Assembly: GCA_023418435.1 (NCBI GenBank)
Contig: JAEZZT010000094.1
Coordinates: 1 to 6,828, forward strand
DNA from: Bacillota bacterium
GTDB lineage: Bacteria > Bacillota > Negativicutes > Veillonellales > Negativicoccaceae
DNA: 6,828 nucleotides
Reading direction: 5' to 3'
Part shown: positions 1-5,984 of the stretch, piece by piece
How the letters are laid out: each line of letters starts with the position of its first letter
How positions within the stretch are numbered: position 1 is the first letter of the stretch
Notes under the pieces: generated by a model
Told to the model about the DNA's origin: nothing
The model's database searches: none
The model's input: the letters and a program-made list of their open reading frames with translations, nothing else
Program-made: the position numbers and the translations under genes

Positions 1-32
1 GCCGTTGCTCTATCCAACTGAGCTACTGGGAC
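1..32 (-). tRNA. tRNA-Arg, 5' part only (cut by window edge)
   Basis: Read on the minus strand, this is the first 31-32 bases of a tRNA: a GTCCCAG acceptor strand, TA at positions 8-9, a D-arm with GCTC/GAGC stem around AGTTGGATA, and the start of the anticodon stem (ACGGC). The window ends just before the anticodon, so identity is not read directly. The 5' half matches what I remember of bacterial tRNA-Arg(TCT). It lies 19 bases downstream of tRNA-Pro, with no promoter between them, so the two are probably co-transcribed. Confidence 0.75.
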
Positions 33-51
33 ATATATACTTCTAAAAAAA

Positions 52-128
52 TGGTCGGAGCAGCAGGATTTGAACCTGCGACCCCCTGATCCCAAATCAG
101 GTGCGCTACCAAACTGCGCTATGCCCCG
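52..128 (-). tRNA. tRNA-Pro (anticodon TGG)
   Basis: This is a complete 77-base tRNA on the minus strand with an encoded CCA end (52-54). The acceptor stem pairs CGGGGCA with TGCTCCG, including one G-T pair; the 5' C at position 1 is typical of bacterial tRNA-Pro. The anticodon stem CCTGA/TCAGG encloses TTTGGGA, giving anticodon TGG (proline). The T-arm is GCAGG-TTCAAAT-CCTGC. A consensus-like promoter sits just upstream at 140-168, and a tRNA-Arg follows 19 bases downstream. Confidence 0.97.
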
Positions 129-139
129 CGACCTTAGCT

Positions 140-168
140 ATCTTATCATAGAGAATGCTTAGTGTCAA
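140..168 (-). promoter_or_regulatory. Promoter of the tRNA-Pro/tRNA-Arg unit
   Basis: On the minus strand a perfect -35 box TTGACA (163-168) is followed after exactly 17 bases by TAAGAT (140-145), a 4/6 match to the -10 consensus. The predicted start is around 133, about five bases before the mature tRNA-Pro 5' end at 128. A strong -35 box and short leader suit a stable RNA operon. Confidence 0.75.
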
Positions 169-324
169 TATGATGCGCGAGTTCAGCGCCCCTCAACACA
201 CTAAAATTCGGGCAAAATAATTACTGTCATATTTCTTTTTTTGCAATCATACCAATCTTTTTATCAAGTATACTACATTTTATCCGTAAATATATAACTC
301 CTTAAATCAAGAGTTTCTTTGCCC
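169..324. other. A+T-rich spacer between tRNA promoter and small basic gene
   Basis: I see no ORF with a ribosome-binding site here. A weak hairpin at 296-315 (minus-strand AACTCTT/AAGGAGTT, one G-T pair, loop GATTT/A) follows the stop codon of the 325-540 gene. It could end that operon, but it lacks a clear run of T behind it. The rest is low-complexity A/T sequence. Confidence 0.4.
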
Positions 325-540
325 TCATTTTCCAAGCAGCTTTTGCAAAACATCCCATAGGCCGATGGAAGTTCGATGATACACAGCATTGTATGCGGCT
401 TTCTTCGGATTCTTTAGCAATCCCATGCCTTTCCTACCATAACCGGGGATGATTGCACGCTTCAGCGCCCTTTTCAAACGTCCGGTGGTACGAGCTTTGA
501 ATGAATGTTTCAAACTCGGACTTCGCAAACCGAATTTCAT
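325..540 (-). CDS. Small highly basic protein of unknown function (71 aa)
   Basis: This encodes a 71-residue protein with 18 Lys/Arg and a single acidic residue (Asp63), so it is strongly cationic and may bind nucleic acid; that is inference from charge. The N-terminal half holds the basic stretch KARTTGRLKRALKR (15-28), then a Gly-rich turn (PGYGRKGMG, 32-40), then NPKKAAYNAVYHRTS (44-58). It has no signal peptide or membrane segment. I recall similar small proteins annotated as hypothetical or phage-like in Bacillota, without a known function. The AGGAGG ribosome-binding site overlaps the TAG stop of the upstream gene (550-552), and the start codon lies 9 bases past that gene's end. The two are therefore almost certainly co-transcribed and possibly translationally coupled. 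Confidence 0.85.
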   Translation of the reverse strand: MKFGLRSPSLKHSFKARTTGRLKRALKRAIIPGYGRKGMGLLKNPKKAAYNAVYHRTSIGLWDVLQKLLGK

Positions 541-549
541 TTTTACCTC

Positions 550-1518
550 CTATTTATCTGTCGGCACGTCCCGCTTCTCTACCATGCGAACATAGCGATC
601 CAAGAGCAACTCCCCACAGAAAGTGAAATACCGCAAGGGACAAACCGCATCCACACCGGTCAATTGCACCAATAATTTATCCAACGTGGTGGCCAAACCC
701 TGGTAGCGTACTCGGCTATTGCTAATCACCACCGGCTGTACATCCTCATCCAAGACATAACGCAATTTTTCGCCGATATGAATTCCTAGTTCCCTAAAAC
801 GAAACGGTACATTTTCATAGCTGTCGGCAGATTTCCTGTCCGGACCGGACGCAGGTGTATTTGCCTTTTCACTACCGGTCGTTACCGAGCCTGCCATTGC
901 CGCAGCGGCTTTCTCCCGGCTTGCCTTGGCGCTCGGCTCATTCGCCTGAGGCTTGTCTTTCCGGAAACGCGGATCGGAAATCTTCACCTCGAAAGCCAAC
1001 CTTTTCTCTTTGCCGGGTTGACTGTCCTTAGAGCTCCGGCTGTCTTCCTTGACTCCGGCATACCATTCCCATGTTGACTTGGCGGAAGTCTTTTCCCGTC
1101 GATCGTTTCGGCGCTCCGTACTATCTTCGTTTTTCGATTGGGATTTCCTTGCCCATGCTCGTACCTGTTCGACCACTTCCTGATTCAAGTAAAGCTTTTC
1201 AATCGTGCCGCTGAGAACTGCCGACGCTTCCAAAATCTCATACACTCGCTGCGGCGACATCATGTAAAAGCCCCGCTTCCCACGACTGTTGCTCTCAAAG
1301 TCCGCATGCAAAAGACAAAGCACCCGGTACAAACGCTCATCATCCCAGATCGTCTTCGTCTCATAGTACGCATACAATAAATATTCCTGCGGTACCGCTT
1401 CCTCCCAATTCAACTTTTTGAGCCAAGCCTCCAAATCGGTCGTATAGTCGATCTTGACATATTGCGGAAATCCCGGATTCCATAGTACACAAATCACTGC
1501 CTGATCCGTTAGCCTCAT
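550..1518 (-). CDS. GIY-YIG/T5orf172-like protein with degenerate active site
   Basis: The start is set at 1518 (MRLTDQAV), because GGAGG at 1523-1527 lies five bases upstream; the longer ORF from 1539 has no such site. The product is 322 aa. Residues 7-107 resemble the GIY-YIG/T5orf172 fold as I know it from bacterial proteins, whose pattern is 'vLsNPsfPeyVKIGya.d...RL..LN' and later '.FY.MSpe.ay.llE..A.iSGT'. Here the motifs read VLWNPGFPQYVKID, LEAWLKKLN and GFYMMSPQRVYEILEASAVLSGT. Expected key residues are changed: Gly to Asp24, Arg to Trp32, probably His to Tyr64, and Glu to Gly83. A charged, low-complexity linker spans about 120-235. Residues 238-310 resemble the C-terminal domain common in this family (FRELGIHIGEKL, RVRYQG, YFTFCGELL). 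It heads an operon with the basic 71-aa protein. It is probably non-catalytic; its function is unknown. Confidence 0.8.
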   Translation of the reverse strand: MRLTDQAVICVLWNPGFPQYVKIDYTTDLEAWLKKLNWEEAVPQEYLLYAYYETKTIWDDERLYRVLCLLHADFESNSRGKRGFYMMSPQRVYEILEASAVLSGTIEKLYLNQEVVEQVRAWARKSQSKNEDSTERRNDRREKTSAKSTWEWYAGVKEDSRSSKDSQPGKEKRLAFEVKISDPRFRKDKPQANEPSAKASREKAAAAMAGSVTTGSEKANTPASGPDRKSADSYENVPFRFRELGIHIGEKLRYVLDEDVQPVVISNSRVRYQGLATTLDKLLVQLTGVDAVCPLRYFTFCGELLLDRYVRMVEKRDVPTDK

Positions 1519-1577
1519 AGTTCCTCCATTGCCATGCACGAAGTATATCTATTGTGTTTTTTATTTTTCTTTTATTT

Positions 1578-1586
1578 ATTATATCA
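1578..1586 (-). promoter_or_regulatory. Extended -10 promoter of the 1518-325 operon
   Basis: The minus strand reads TGA-TATAAT, a perfect -10 hexamer (1578-1583) with the TGn extension at 1584-1586. No good -35 box lies at 16-18 bases (ATACAA at 17), which fits an extended -10 promoter. The predicted start is near 1571, leaving a leader of about 50 A-rich bases before the ATG at 1518. Confidence 0.6.
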
Positions 1587-1625
1587 CCAATCCAGGTATT
1601 TTGTATGCTATTTTCAACTCAATAT

Positions 1626-1681
1626 AAAACAGCCCGTGTTCTTACCCTCAAGTGTTGGAGTGAAAACCATCGGACTGTTTT
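1626..1681 (-). terminator. Long hairpin terminator of the aldo/keto reductase gene
   Basis: The hairpin starts 9 bases past the reductase stop codon. On the minus strand AAAACAGTCCG pairs with CGGGCTGTTTT (one G-T pair). After a small internal loop, GTTTTCACTC pairs with GAGGGTAAGAAC with one mismatch and G-T pairs. The tail on the minus side is TTTTATATT. The wobbles favour the minus-strand RNA, although the plus-strand side has the better T-run. Confidence 0.6.
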
Positions 1682-1689
1682 TATTTTCT

Positions 1690-2598
1690 CTAGTAGCGTG
1701 TCTTGACGACGCCGGGAGTCATGGTACCATCCGCATGCATCGTGCCGCCGAAGACGGGATATCCGCCAAATCTGCCATAGCTTTGAATGAGCTCGGCATG
1801 TTGCAGGACCTCCATATCTTCATCACTGATAACGAAATCAAGATCTGCGTTTTCGCGCATATGCTCCGGATTCGTCGACTTCGGCAGGACGACCATATTC
1901 ATCTGCCAGCAATAGCGAATACACAATTGCGCAATCGACACTCCGTACTTGCGTGCCATGGCAGCGATCGCCTCATTTTTCAACATCTCGCCATGCGCAA
2001 CGGGAGAGTACGCTTCCACCACCATGCCCAAAGAGTGGCAGTACTCAATCAATTCCAGCGGAGTATTGGTAATATGCGTCAGGATCTGATTGATCATCGG
2101 CTTTACCTTGGCTACCTCGAGGACGTTCTCCATGTCTTCACGTTGGAAATTCGACACGCCGATCGCCCGAATTTTGCCGGCTTCATAAGCCTCTTCCAAA
2201 GCCCGCCACGCCTCTCGGTTTCCCTGGAAGTAGCGATCTTCACTATGAAATTCCGCCCAAGGTTTGGGGCTGTGAATGATCATCAAATCGATATAACCGA
2301 TGTCCAAACGGGACAAGGATTTCTCAATCGCCGCCTTGGCGCTTTCGTAATCTTTTCTTTCCGCTGCCAACTTGGTCGTAACGAAAATCTCCTCCCGTGC
2401 AATGCCGCTCTGTCTCACACCCTCACCGACACTGCGCTCATTGCCGTAAGCCTGTGCGGTATCAATATGTCGATAGCCGATGGACAATGCATCCTGCACG
2501 GCTTGGGCAGCCTGCGGTTCCGGAATTTCCCAAGTTCCCAATCCCAACTTGGGTATCTTCACACCATTGGCCAAAGTCAATGTTTCCTGCAAAATCAT
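1690..2598 (-). CDS. Aldo/keto reductase (AKR superfamily)
   Basis: This encodes a NAD(P)H-dependent carbonyl reductase of the AKR (alpha/beta)8-barrel superfamily, presumably cytosolic; the substrate cannot be read from sequence. The start is placed at 2598 (MILQETLTLANG) because GAGGGG at 2605-2610 lies six bases upstream; two in-frame ATGs further upstream have poor spacing. The product is 302 aa, a usual length. The catalytic tetrad is visible: Asp46 in GYRHIDTAQAYGNE, Tyr51, Lys76 in VTTKL and His109 in LMIIHSPKPW. The substrate/cofactor loops IGVSNFQ and AYSPVAHG and the cofactor-phosphate motif VVLPKSTNPEHMREN are in their usual order. The reading frame is intact. It has its own promoter (2631-2659) and terminator (1626-1681), so it is monocistronic. 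Base composition matches the resident genes (about 50% G+C). Confidence 0.96.
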   Translation of the reverse strand: MILQETLTLANGVKIPKLGLGTWEIPEPQAAQAVQDALSIGYRHIDTAQAYGNERSVGEGVRQSGIAREEIFVTTKLAAERKDYESAKAAIEKSLSRLDIGYIDLMIIHSPKPWAEFHSEDRYFQGNREAWRALEEAYEAGKIRAIGVSNFQREDMENVLEVAKVKPMINQILTHITNTPLELIEYCHSLGMVVEAYSPVAHGEMLKNEAIAAMARKYGVSIAQLCIRYCWQMNMVVLPKSTNPEHMRENADLDFVISDEDMEVLQHAELIQSYGRFGGYPVFGGTMHADGTMTPGVVKTRY

Positions 2599-2630
2599 TT
2601 TCATCCCCTCCATACTGCTTTGCTACTATT

Positions 2631-2659
2631 ATCATAGCACTCTGCCCTGACAATAACAA
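2631..2659 (-). promoter_or_regulatory. Promoter of the aldo/keto reductase gene
   Basis: On the minus strand TTGTTA (2654-2659) is followed after 17 bases by TATGAT (2631-2636), matching the -35 and -10 consensus 4/6 and 5/6. The predicted start is about 2624, giving a short leader with the GAGGGG ribosome-binding site. I see no obvious operator. Confidence 0.5.
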
Positions 2660-2862
2660 ATGGACGAGCCCAACGGACTCGCCCACGATTTCCCCGATCC
2701 CACCCTCGGTTTCAATAAATCAGCGCCTGGTTCTGACTGTAAATGGTAACCTGTACACTTGTGACATTCACGGGCATCAGTTGTATTCTGTGCCGGCCCA
2801 TCAGCATAAGATAAAAGAGTTCTGACACTCGCCTTTATTCAAACCTACCGACTGGTTCTTGC
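2660..2862. other. Intergenic region with no supported gene
   Basis: This is about 200 bases between the reductase promoter and the DIP1984 gene stop. It holds a small inverted repeat (CGAG.CC/GG.CTCG, about 2664-2680). At 2817-2830 a 4-bp minus-strand hairpin (GAGT/ACTC) followed by TTTTATCTT may weakly terminate the DIP1984 transcript. A plus-strand open frame crosses the region but has no ribosome-binding site and overlaps the reductase gene. I assign no gene. Confidence 0.5.
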
Positions 2863-3321
2863 TTATTCGATGAGATCTACATCCCAGTTTTTCTGTTGTA
2901 TTTCCAAATCCAATAAGCGATATTCTTTCGCTATTGCATCCGCCTTCTTCTGAAGGATTTTCGCATCCACCATGCTCTTCATTTTGATCTCACTCTGAGA
3001 ATAGCGGACATCCTTGTATCTCGCTTTCTCAGCCATCTTGATTAACCGGCTATGTTTCGTCTTGAGACGATCGCGATCCACCAATGCATCTGCAAGGGGA
3101 TAATTCTCACGCAACTCCGTAGCCTGATTTGTCCGATTGATGCCTTTGATCAACCGTGCCAAATCCTCTTGTCGAGCTTCGAATTGCTTGAGCAATATAA
3201 CGGGGTCTTCCGTCGGTTCTTCGCCCTCCTGCACCAAGATATTACCATCAATTCTTTCCCGTAATTCGTTCAACTTCGTCATCATGTCTGCTCGTAAAAT
3301 CAATGCCTCTGCTAATCTCAT
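2863..3321 (-). CDS. DIP1984 family protein (septicolysin-like, DUF6847)
   Basis: The start is at 3321 (MRLAEALILRAD), since GAGGAGG lies six bases upstream; the in-frame ATG at 3336 precedes that site and is rejected. The product is 152 aa, near the family's usual length. It is almost entirely helical and charged, probably coiled coil, with no signal peptide or membrane segment. Family landmarks I recognise are the N-terminal LAEALILRADMMTKLNELRERI (3-24), VQEGEEPTEDP (30-40), the central INRTN (61-65) and the C-terminal NWDVDLIE (145-152). The biochemical role is unknown; the 'septicolysin' name is historical and should not be read as toxin activity. It begins 42 bases after the ADP-ribosylglycohydrolase stop codon with no clear promoter between, so the two probably form an operon. 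Confidence 0.88.
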   Translation of the reverse strand: MRLAEALILRADMMTKLNELRERIDGNILVQEGEEPTEDPVILLKQFEARQEDLARLIKGINRTNQATELRENYPLADALVDRDRLKTKHSRLIKMAEKARYKDVRYSQSEIKMKSMVDAKILQKKADAIAKEYRLLDLEIQQKNWDVDLIE

Positions 3322-3363
3322 GTGCTGCCTCCTCATTAAACAAAAAACTGAAACTTCTATGGA

Positions 3364-4164
3364 TCAATCAAGAATTGGCGTGGGCCAAGCTTCCTCCACT
3401 TCCGCAAAAATTCCCCGCAAGTGAGGATTCAAAAACTCCACTGCCTCTTCATACCATATTCTCGGTACGCCGAAGTACACCTCCGCAATGCCGCCTGTAA
3501 TCGCGGCCAATGTATCACTGTCACCGCCCAACGAAACCGCATTGCGAATCGCATCTTCGAATGAAGTCGCCTCCAGAAAGGCTACCAATGCTTGCGGCAC
3601 CGTGTCCTGACAGATTTCATTAAATTGATAGTCCGGACGAATCTCGTCCAAGGTAAAATCCAAATCATAATAATGCGCTTGCAAGTAGGCCTTGATCTCG
3701 GCTTGCGACTTGCCCGCTCTCGCCAGAAAAATCGCCACTGCCGTGGCCTCTGCCCCTTTGAGACCCTCCGGATGATTGTGACTCACGCCGGTCACCGCAT
3801 GGGACAGGGCCTTCACTTCCTCCAGGGAATCGGCTGCCCAACCGACGGCACTCACACGCATGGCCGAGCCATTGCCGAAACTGTTGTACGGCTGAGGATC
3901 ATCGCTGTACATCCATTCGCCGAAGCGCAAACCATAACCGCAATTCGGATACGGTCTGCCGATCCCCTGCATGCAACGCACCGCCGCCTGCGCCGGAATT
4001 TCCCCTTGTGCCGAATATTCCAAGAGTGCCTTGGCCACTGCCAGCGTCATAATGCTGTCATCAGTAACAAAGCAATTATCCGCCAAAAAGTCGAACTCCT
4101 TTGTTTTGATACGATCCCATTCAAAACGCGAACCCACTATATCTCCAATAATTGCTCCGATCAT
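3364..4164 (-). CDS. ADP-ribosylglycohydrolase family protein (DraG/ARH-like)
   Basis: This encodes a 266-aa intact member of the ADP-ribosylglycohydrolase family, enzymes that hydrolyse the bond between ADP-ribose and a protein or other acceptor using a di-metal centre. It starts with the family's N-terminal MIGAIIGDIVGSRFE. The metal-binding motifs are present: TDDS at 34-37 and GGDSDT at 213-218 (Asp215, Asp217, Thr218). The conserved GNGSAMRVSAVG (97-108) and SHNHPEG (128-134) lie between. The ATG has an AAAGGTGG ribosome-binding site seven bases upstream. The natural substrate cannot be read from sequence; removal of ADP-ribose from protein, nucleic acid or a small molecule are all possible. 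It is first in a likely operon with the DIP1984 gene and is divergent from the ASCH-domain gene, with 180 bases between them. Confidence 0.95.
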   Translation of the reverse strand: MIGAIIGDIVGSRFEWDRIKTKEFDFLADNCFVTDDSIMTLAVAKALLEYSAQGEIPAQAAVRCMQGIGRPYPNCGYGLRFGEWMYSDDPQPYNSFGNGSAMRVSAVGWAADSLEEVKALSHAVTGVSHNHPEGLKGAEATAVAIFLARAGKSQAEIKAYLQAHYYDLDFTLDEIRPDYQFNEICQDTVPQALVAFLEATSFEDAIRNAVSLGGDSDTLAAITGGIAEVYFGVPRIWYEEAVEFLNPHLRGIFAEVEEAWPTPILD

Positions 4165-4187
4165 CTGTATTCCACCTTTCTTTTTTT

Positions 4188-4216
4188 ATTTTATCCTCCT
4201 TTGTCACCATACGCAA
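4188..4216 (-). promoter_or_regulatory. Candidate promoter of the ADP-ribosylglycohydrolase operon
   Basis: On the minus strand TTGCGT (4211-4216) is followed after 17 bases by TAAAAT (4188-4193). The -10 is a 5/6 match and the -35 only 3/6. The predicted start near 4181 leaves a leader of about 17 bases containing the ribosome-binding site. Confidence 0.4.
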
Positions 4217-4286
4217 GAATCTTTTTATTTTATGGTCTATTTGGGGTTTAATACGCCAAAACATCGTTTGCTTTTGCCTTTTCATG

Positions 4287-4315
4287 TTGACATCTCATTC
4301 TATCCATGCTCTAAT
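4287..4315 (+). promoter_or_regulatory. Strong promoter of the ASCH-domain gene
   Basis: A perfect -35 box TTGACA (4287-4292), a 17-base spacer ending in TGC, and TCTAAT (4310-4315, 5/6 match with a TGn extension) make this one of the best promoters in the window. The predicted start is about 4322, just before the AAGGAGG at 4334-4340. It points away from the ADP-ribosylglycohydrolase promoter. Confidence 0.75.
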
Positions 4316-4344
4316 TTTATTAACAAATCGACCAAGGAGGAACT

Positions 4345-4908
4345 ATGAGCGAAAAAACAATGAAAGCCTTATCTCTTCACGCCGACTTTGCATTTGCAAT
4401 TGCTGCCGGCGTCAAAACCATCGAATATCGTACCTGGCAGCCAAAGGAGCTCGGGGATATTCTCATCTGCACCAGCACCAGAAATCTGGGAGGTGCCTTT
4501 ATCTATGGGTATGTCATCGCCATCGTCGAAGTCTACAAGGTCGACAAAGTGGCTCCCCGCAACTTTGAATGGCATCTTCGCAATGTACGCTTAGTGGAAC
4601 CATTTCCAGTGAAAGGCAAGCTTCATCTTTATGATGTACCGCTCAACCAAATAACCATCATTGACTTTGATGAAATTAATCAAAAACGAAAAGAAAAAGG
4701 ACTATATTTACTAGAAGAACAGTATGAAAAAATGGATCTATTATGGTATCTCTATGCCAGTATGGATCTATTAAAGGACAAAGAGTTGATCCTTTCAGAG
4801 TTTTCCTTCCTGTTTCAATTATCTCCTGAAGAATACAACCAAAGTTGGCGTGATGCATCACGCCAATGCTATGAATCTCTGATAGAGACCTCTGATGACG
4901 AGGATTAG
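4345..4908 (+). CDS. ASCH domain-containing protein with C-terminal extension
   Basis: The start has AAGGAGG four bases upstream. The protein is 187 aa. The N-terminal 100 or so residues form an ASCH domain, a PUA-like beta-barrel predicted to bind RNA: MKALSLHADFAFAIAAG, the signature GxKxxExR (Gly22, Lys24, Glu27, Arg29), GDILICTS (37-44) and EWHLRNVRLVEPFPVKGKL (75-93). Some ASCH proteins are RNA/nucleoside processing enzymes, but no specific activity can be assigned here. Residues from about 108 to 187 are a charged, helical, Tyr/Leu-rich extension ending in an acidic tail (SDDED), which I do not recognise. Base composition falls from about 47% G+C (4501-4620) to 28% (4641-4740) where the extension begins. 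The gene is divergent from the ADP-ribosylglycohydrolase gene and convergent with the GIY-YIG gene. Confidence 0.9.
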   Translation: MSEKTMKALSLHADFAFAIAAGVKTIEYRTWQPKELGDILICTSTRNLGGAFIYGYVIAIVEVYKVDKVAPRNFEWHLRNVRLVEPFPVKGKLHLYDVPLNQITIIDFDEINQKRKEKGLYLLEEQYEKMDLLWYLYASMDLLKDKELILSEFSFLFQLSPEEYNQSWRDASRQCYESLIETSDDED

Positions 4909-5009
4909 TGAATAAACTTACTCATCCTTGCAACTCAAAATAAACCTTTAAAACATATAAAGGAAGACAAATAGAAAAACGGACACTTGCATAGAGCACC
5001 TTCCTTTAC

Positions 5010-5054
5010 AAATAAAAGAAAGTTTCCAGAATAACCGGAAACTTTCTTTTATTT
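5010..5054. terminator. Bidirectional terminator, 18-bp perfect stem
   Basis: The 18-base arm at 5010-5027 (ending AAAGAAAGTTTCC) is perfectly complementary to 5037-5054, around a 9-base loop AGAATAACC. Outer A/T pairs give T-rich tails in both directions, so it can stop both the plus-strand ASCH transcript and the minus-strand GIY-YIG transcript. The TAA stop codon of the GIY-YIG gene (5049-5051) lies inside the stem. Confidence 0.9.
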
Positions 5055-5942
5055 CATTTCCTCAAAAATATCCGCATCCTCTTTCCGCTCTATTTCTCCT
5101 AACGTTCTCCCATCCGCATTTTTCCAACAGTCATATCCATTACTGCTAGCACCTAGCACAAAACTCGCTGCGCCGGATGGGCTGCCAAAAAGCAAATCTT
5201 CTAAAGTCGTCCACGTTGCTTTATCTATCTTACTTGAATATTTTTCTCTAGCTCTAATCGCTGATCCCGAGCATGTCGGAGTAGTTTCCTGTGCAATTTG
5301 ACTGTTTTTCAACACGATAAATCCTTCCGAAGTTCGTTTTCCGCTTGCTTCAGCTTTCTTAGTACTTATAATATAAATCTGCTCACATTCCGATTCTGCA
5401 TTATCGGAGATAGCGGTTTTCTCTTTATTTAAAGGATCAAACACCTTATATCCTAAATTCCCTATAACTATTTTTACATGATCAATATACTCATCTAAAT
5501 CTGCTTTTCTTTCCTCTGTCAAATTTCCACCTGAAGGATCATTTGCGTTCTCTACTCGATAACGAGATACTTCTTTTGCCATTTGATAGAATTGATTTTC
5601 CAACCAACTAATTTCAGTAAACCCCAGCCAATTGTTGGTCGTCGTAAATACCACTACAGTATTCCACCACTCTTTTGCATTATGTTCACTCACACGTAGC
5701 ATAAGTCCTTTGCCGTTTTTTCTACTGCCTGCCTGACCGATATACACTTTGGGCTCCCCTTCATCAGACTCTCCAAAAAGAAAATATACTCCTGATTGAT
5801 TCAAACACTCAATATTTTCTGCTTGTTTTAATTGAGTTCTTGGTATCTTGTATGCTACACCGGTCCAGTTTGCTAACGAACATTTGACAATTCCCGTCAC
5901 ATCTCCATCACACAAATATACCATAATACTCTTTCCACCCAT
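5049..5942 (-). CDS. GIY-YIG nuclease family protein with DUF4357 domain
   Basis: The 297-aa product combines an N-terminal GIY-YIG nuclease fold with a C-terminal DUF4357-like domain. The catalytic pattern is intact: GVYFLFG (Tyr53), VYIGQAG (Tyr67, Gly69), Arg83 and His87 in LRVSEHN, and Glu115 in SWLENQFY, so it is expected to cut nucleic acid with a metal ion. Residues 252-285 (FGSPSGAASFVLG, NGYDCWKNADGRTLGEIE) match the DUF4357 pattern found next to restriction-type nucleases. The start is set by AAGGAGG nine bases upstream; an internal ATG at residue 7 is less well supported. It follows a small, apparently frameshifted ORF by 42 bases. Sampled stretches average about 38% G+C, below the left-hand genes. 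The function in vivo is unknown; a defence or mobile-element role is inference. Confidence 0.93.
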   Translation of the reverse strand: MGGKSIMVYLCDGDVTGIVKCSLANWTGVAYKIPRTQLKQAENIECLNQSGVYFLFGESDEGEPKVYIGQAGSRKNGKGLMLRVSEHNAKEWWNTVVVFTTTNNWLGFTEISWLENQFYQMAKEVSRYRVENANDPSGGNLTEERKADLDEYIDHVKIVIGNLGYKVFDPLNKEKTAISDNAESECEQIYIISTKKAEASGKRTSEGFIVLKNSQIAQETTPTCSGSAIRAREKYSSKIDKATWTTLEDLLFGSPSGAASFVLGASSNGYDCWKNADGRTLGEIERKEDADIFEEMK

Positions 5943-5984
5943 TATTTAATTCCTCCTTATTGTAATTTTTCACTCCAATAAAAT

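Noticed and set aside
1519..1539. Longer N-terminus for the GIY-YIG-like protein (ATG at 1539)
   Set aside because: The GGAGG at 1523-1527 lies inside this extension and is correctly spaced for the ATG at 1518.
1534..2637. Long plus-strand open frame (367 codons) opposite the aldo/keto reductase
   Set aside because: It lies antisense to an intact, motif-complete reductase, has no convincing ribosome-binding site, and reads as His/Arg/Leu-rich shadow sequence.
2397..2825. Plus-strand open frame of 142 codons spanning the reductase 5' end and the following gap
   Set aside because: It overlaps a real gene antisense and has no ribosome-binding site; the part in the gap shows no recognisable motif.
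3592..4251. Plus-strand open frame of 219 codons opposite the ADP-ribosylglycohydrolase
   Set aside because: It is antisense to a gene with intact metal-binding motifs and is a shadow of its codon use.
4152..4568. Plus-strand open frame overlapping the ASCH gene start
   Set aside because: It covers the divergent promoter region and runs out of frame into the ASCH gene, which has the better start, promoter and domain match.
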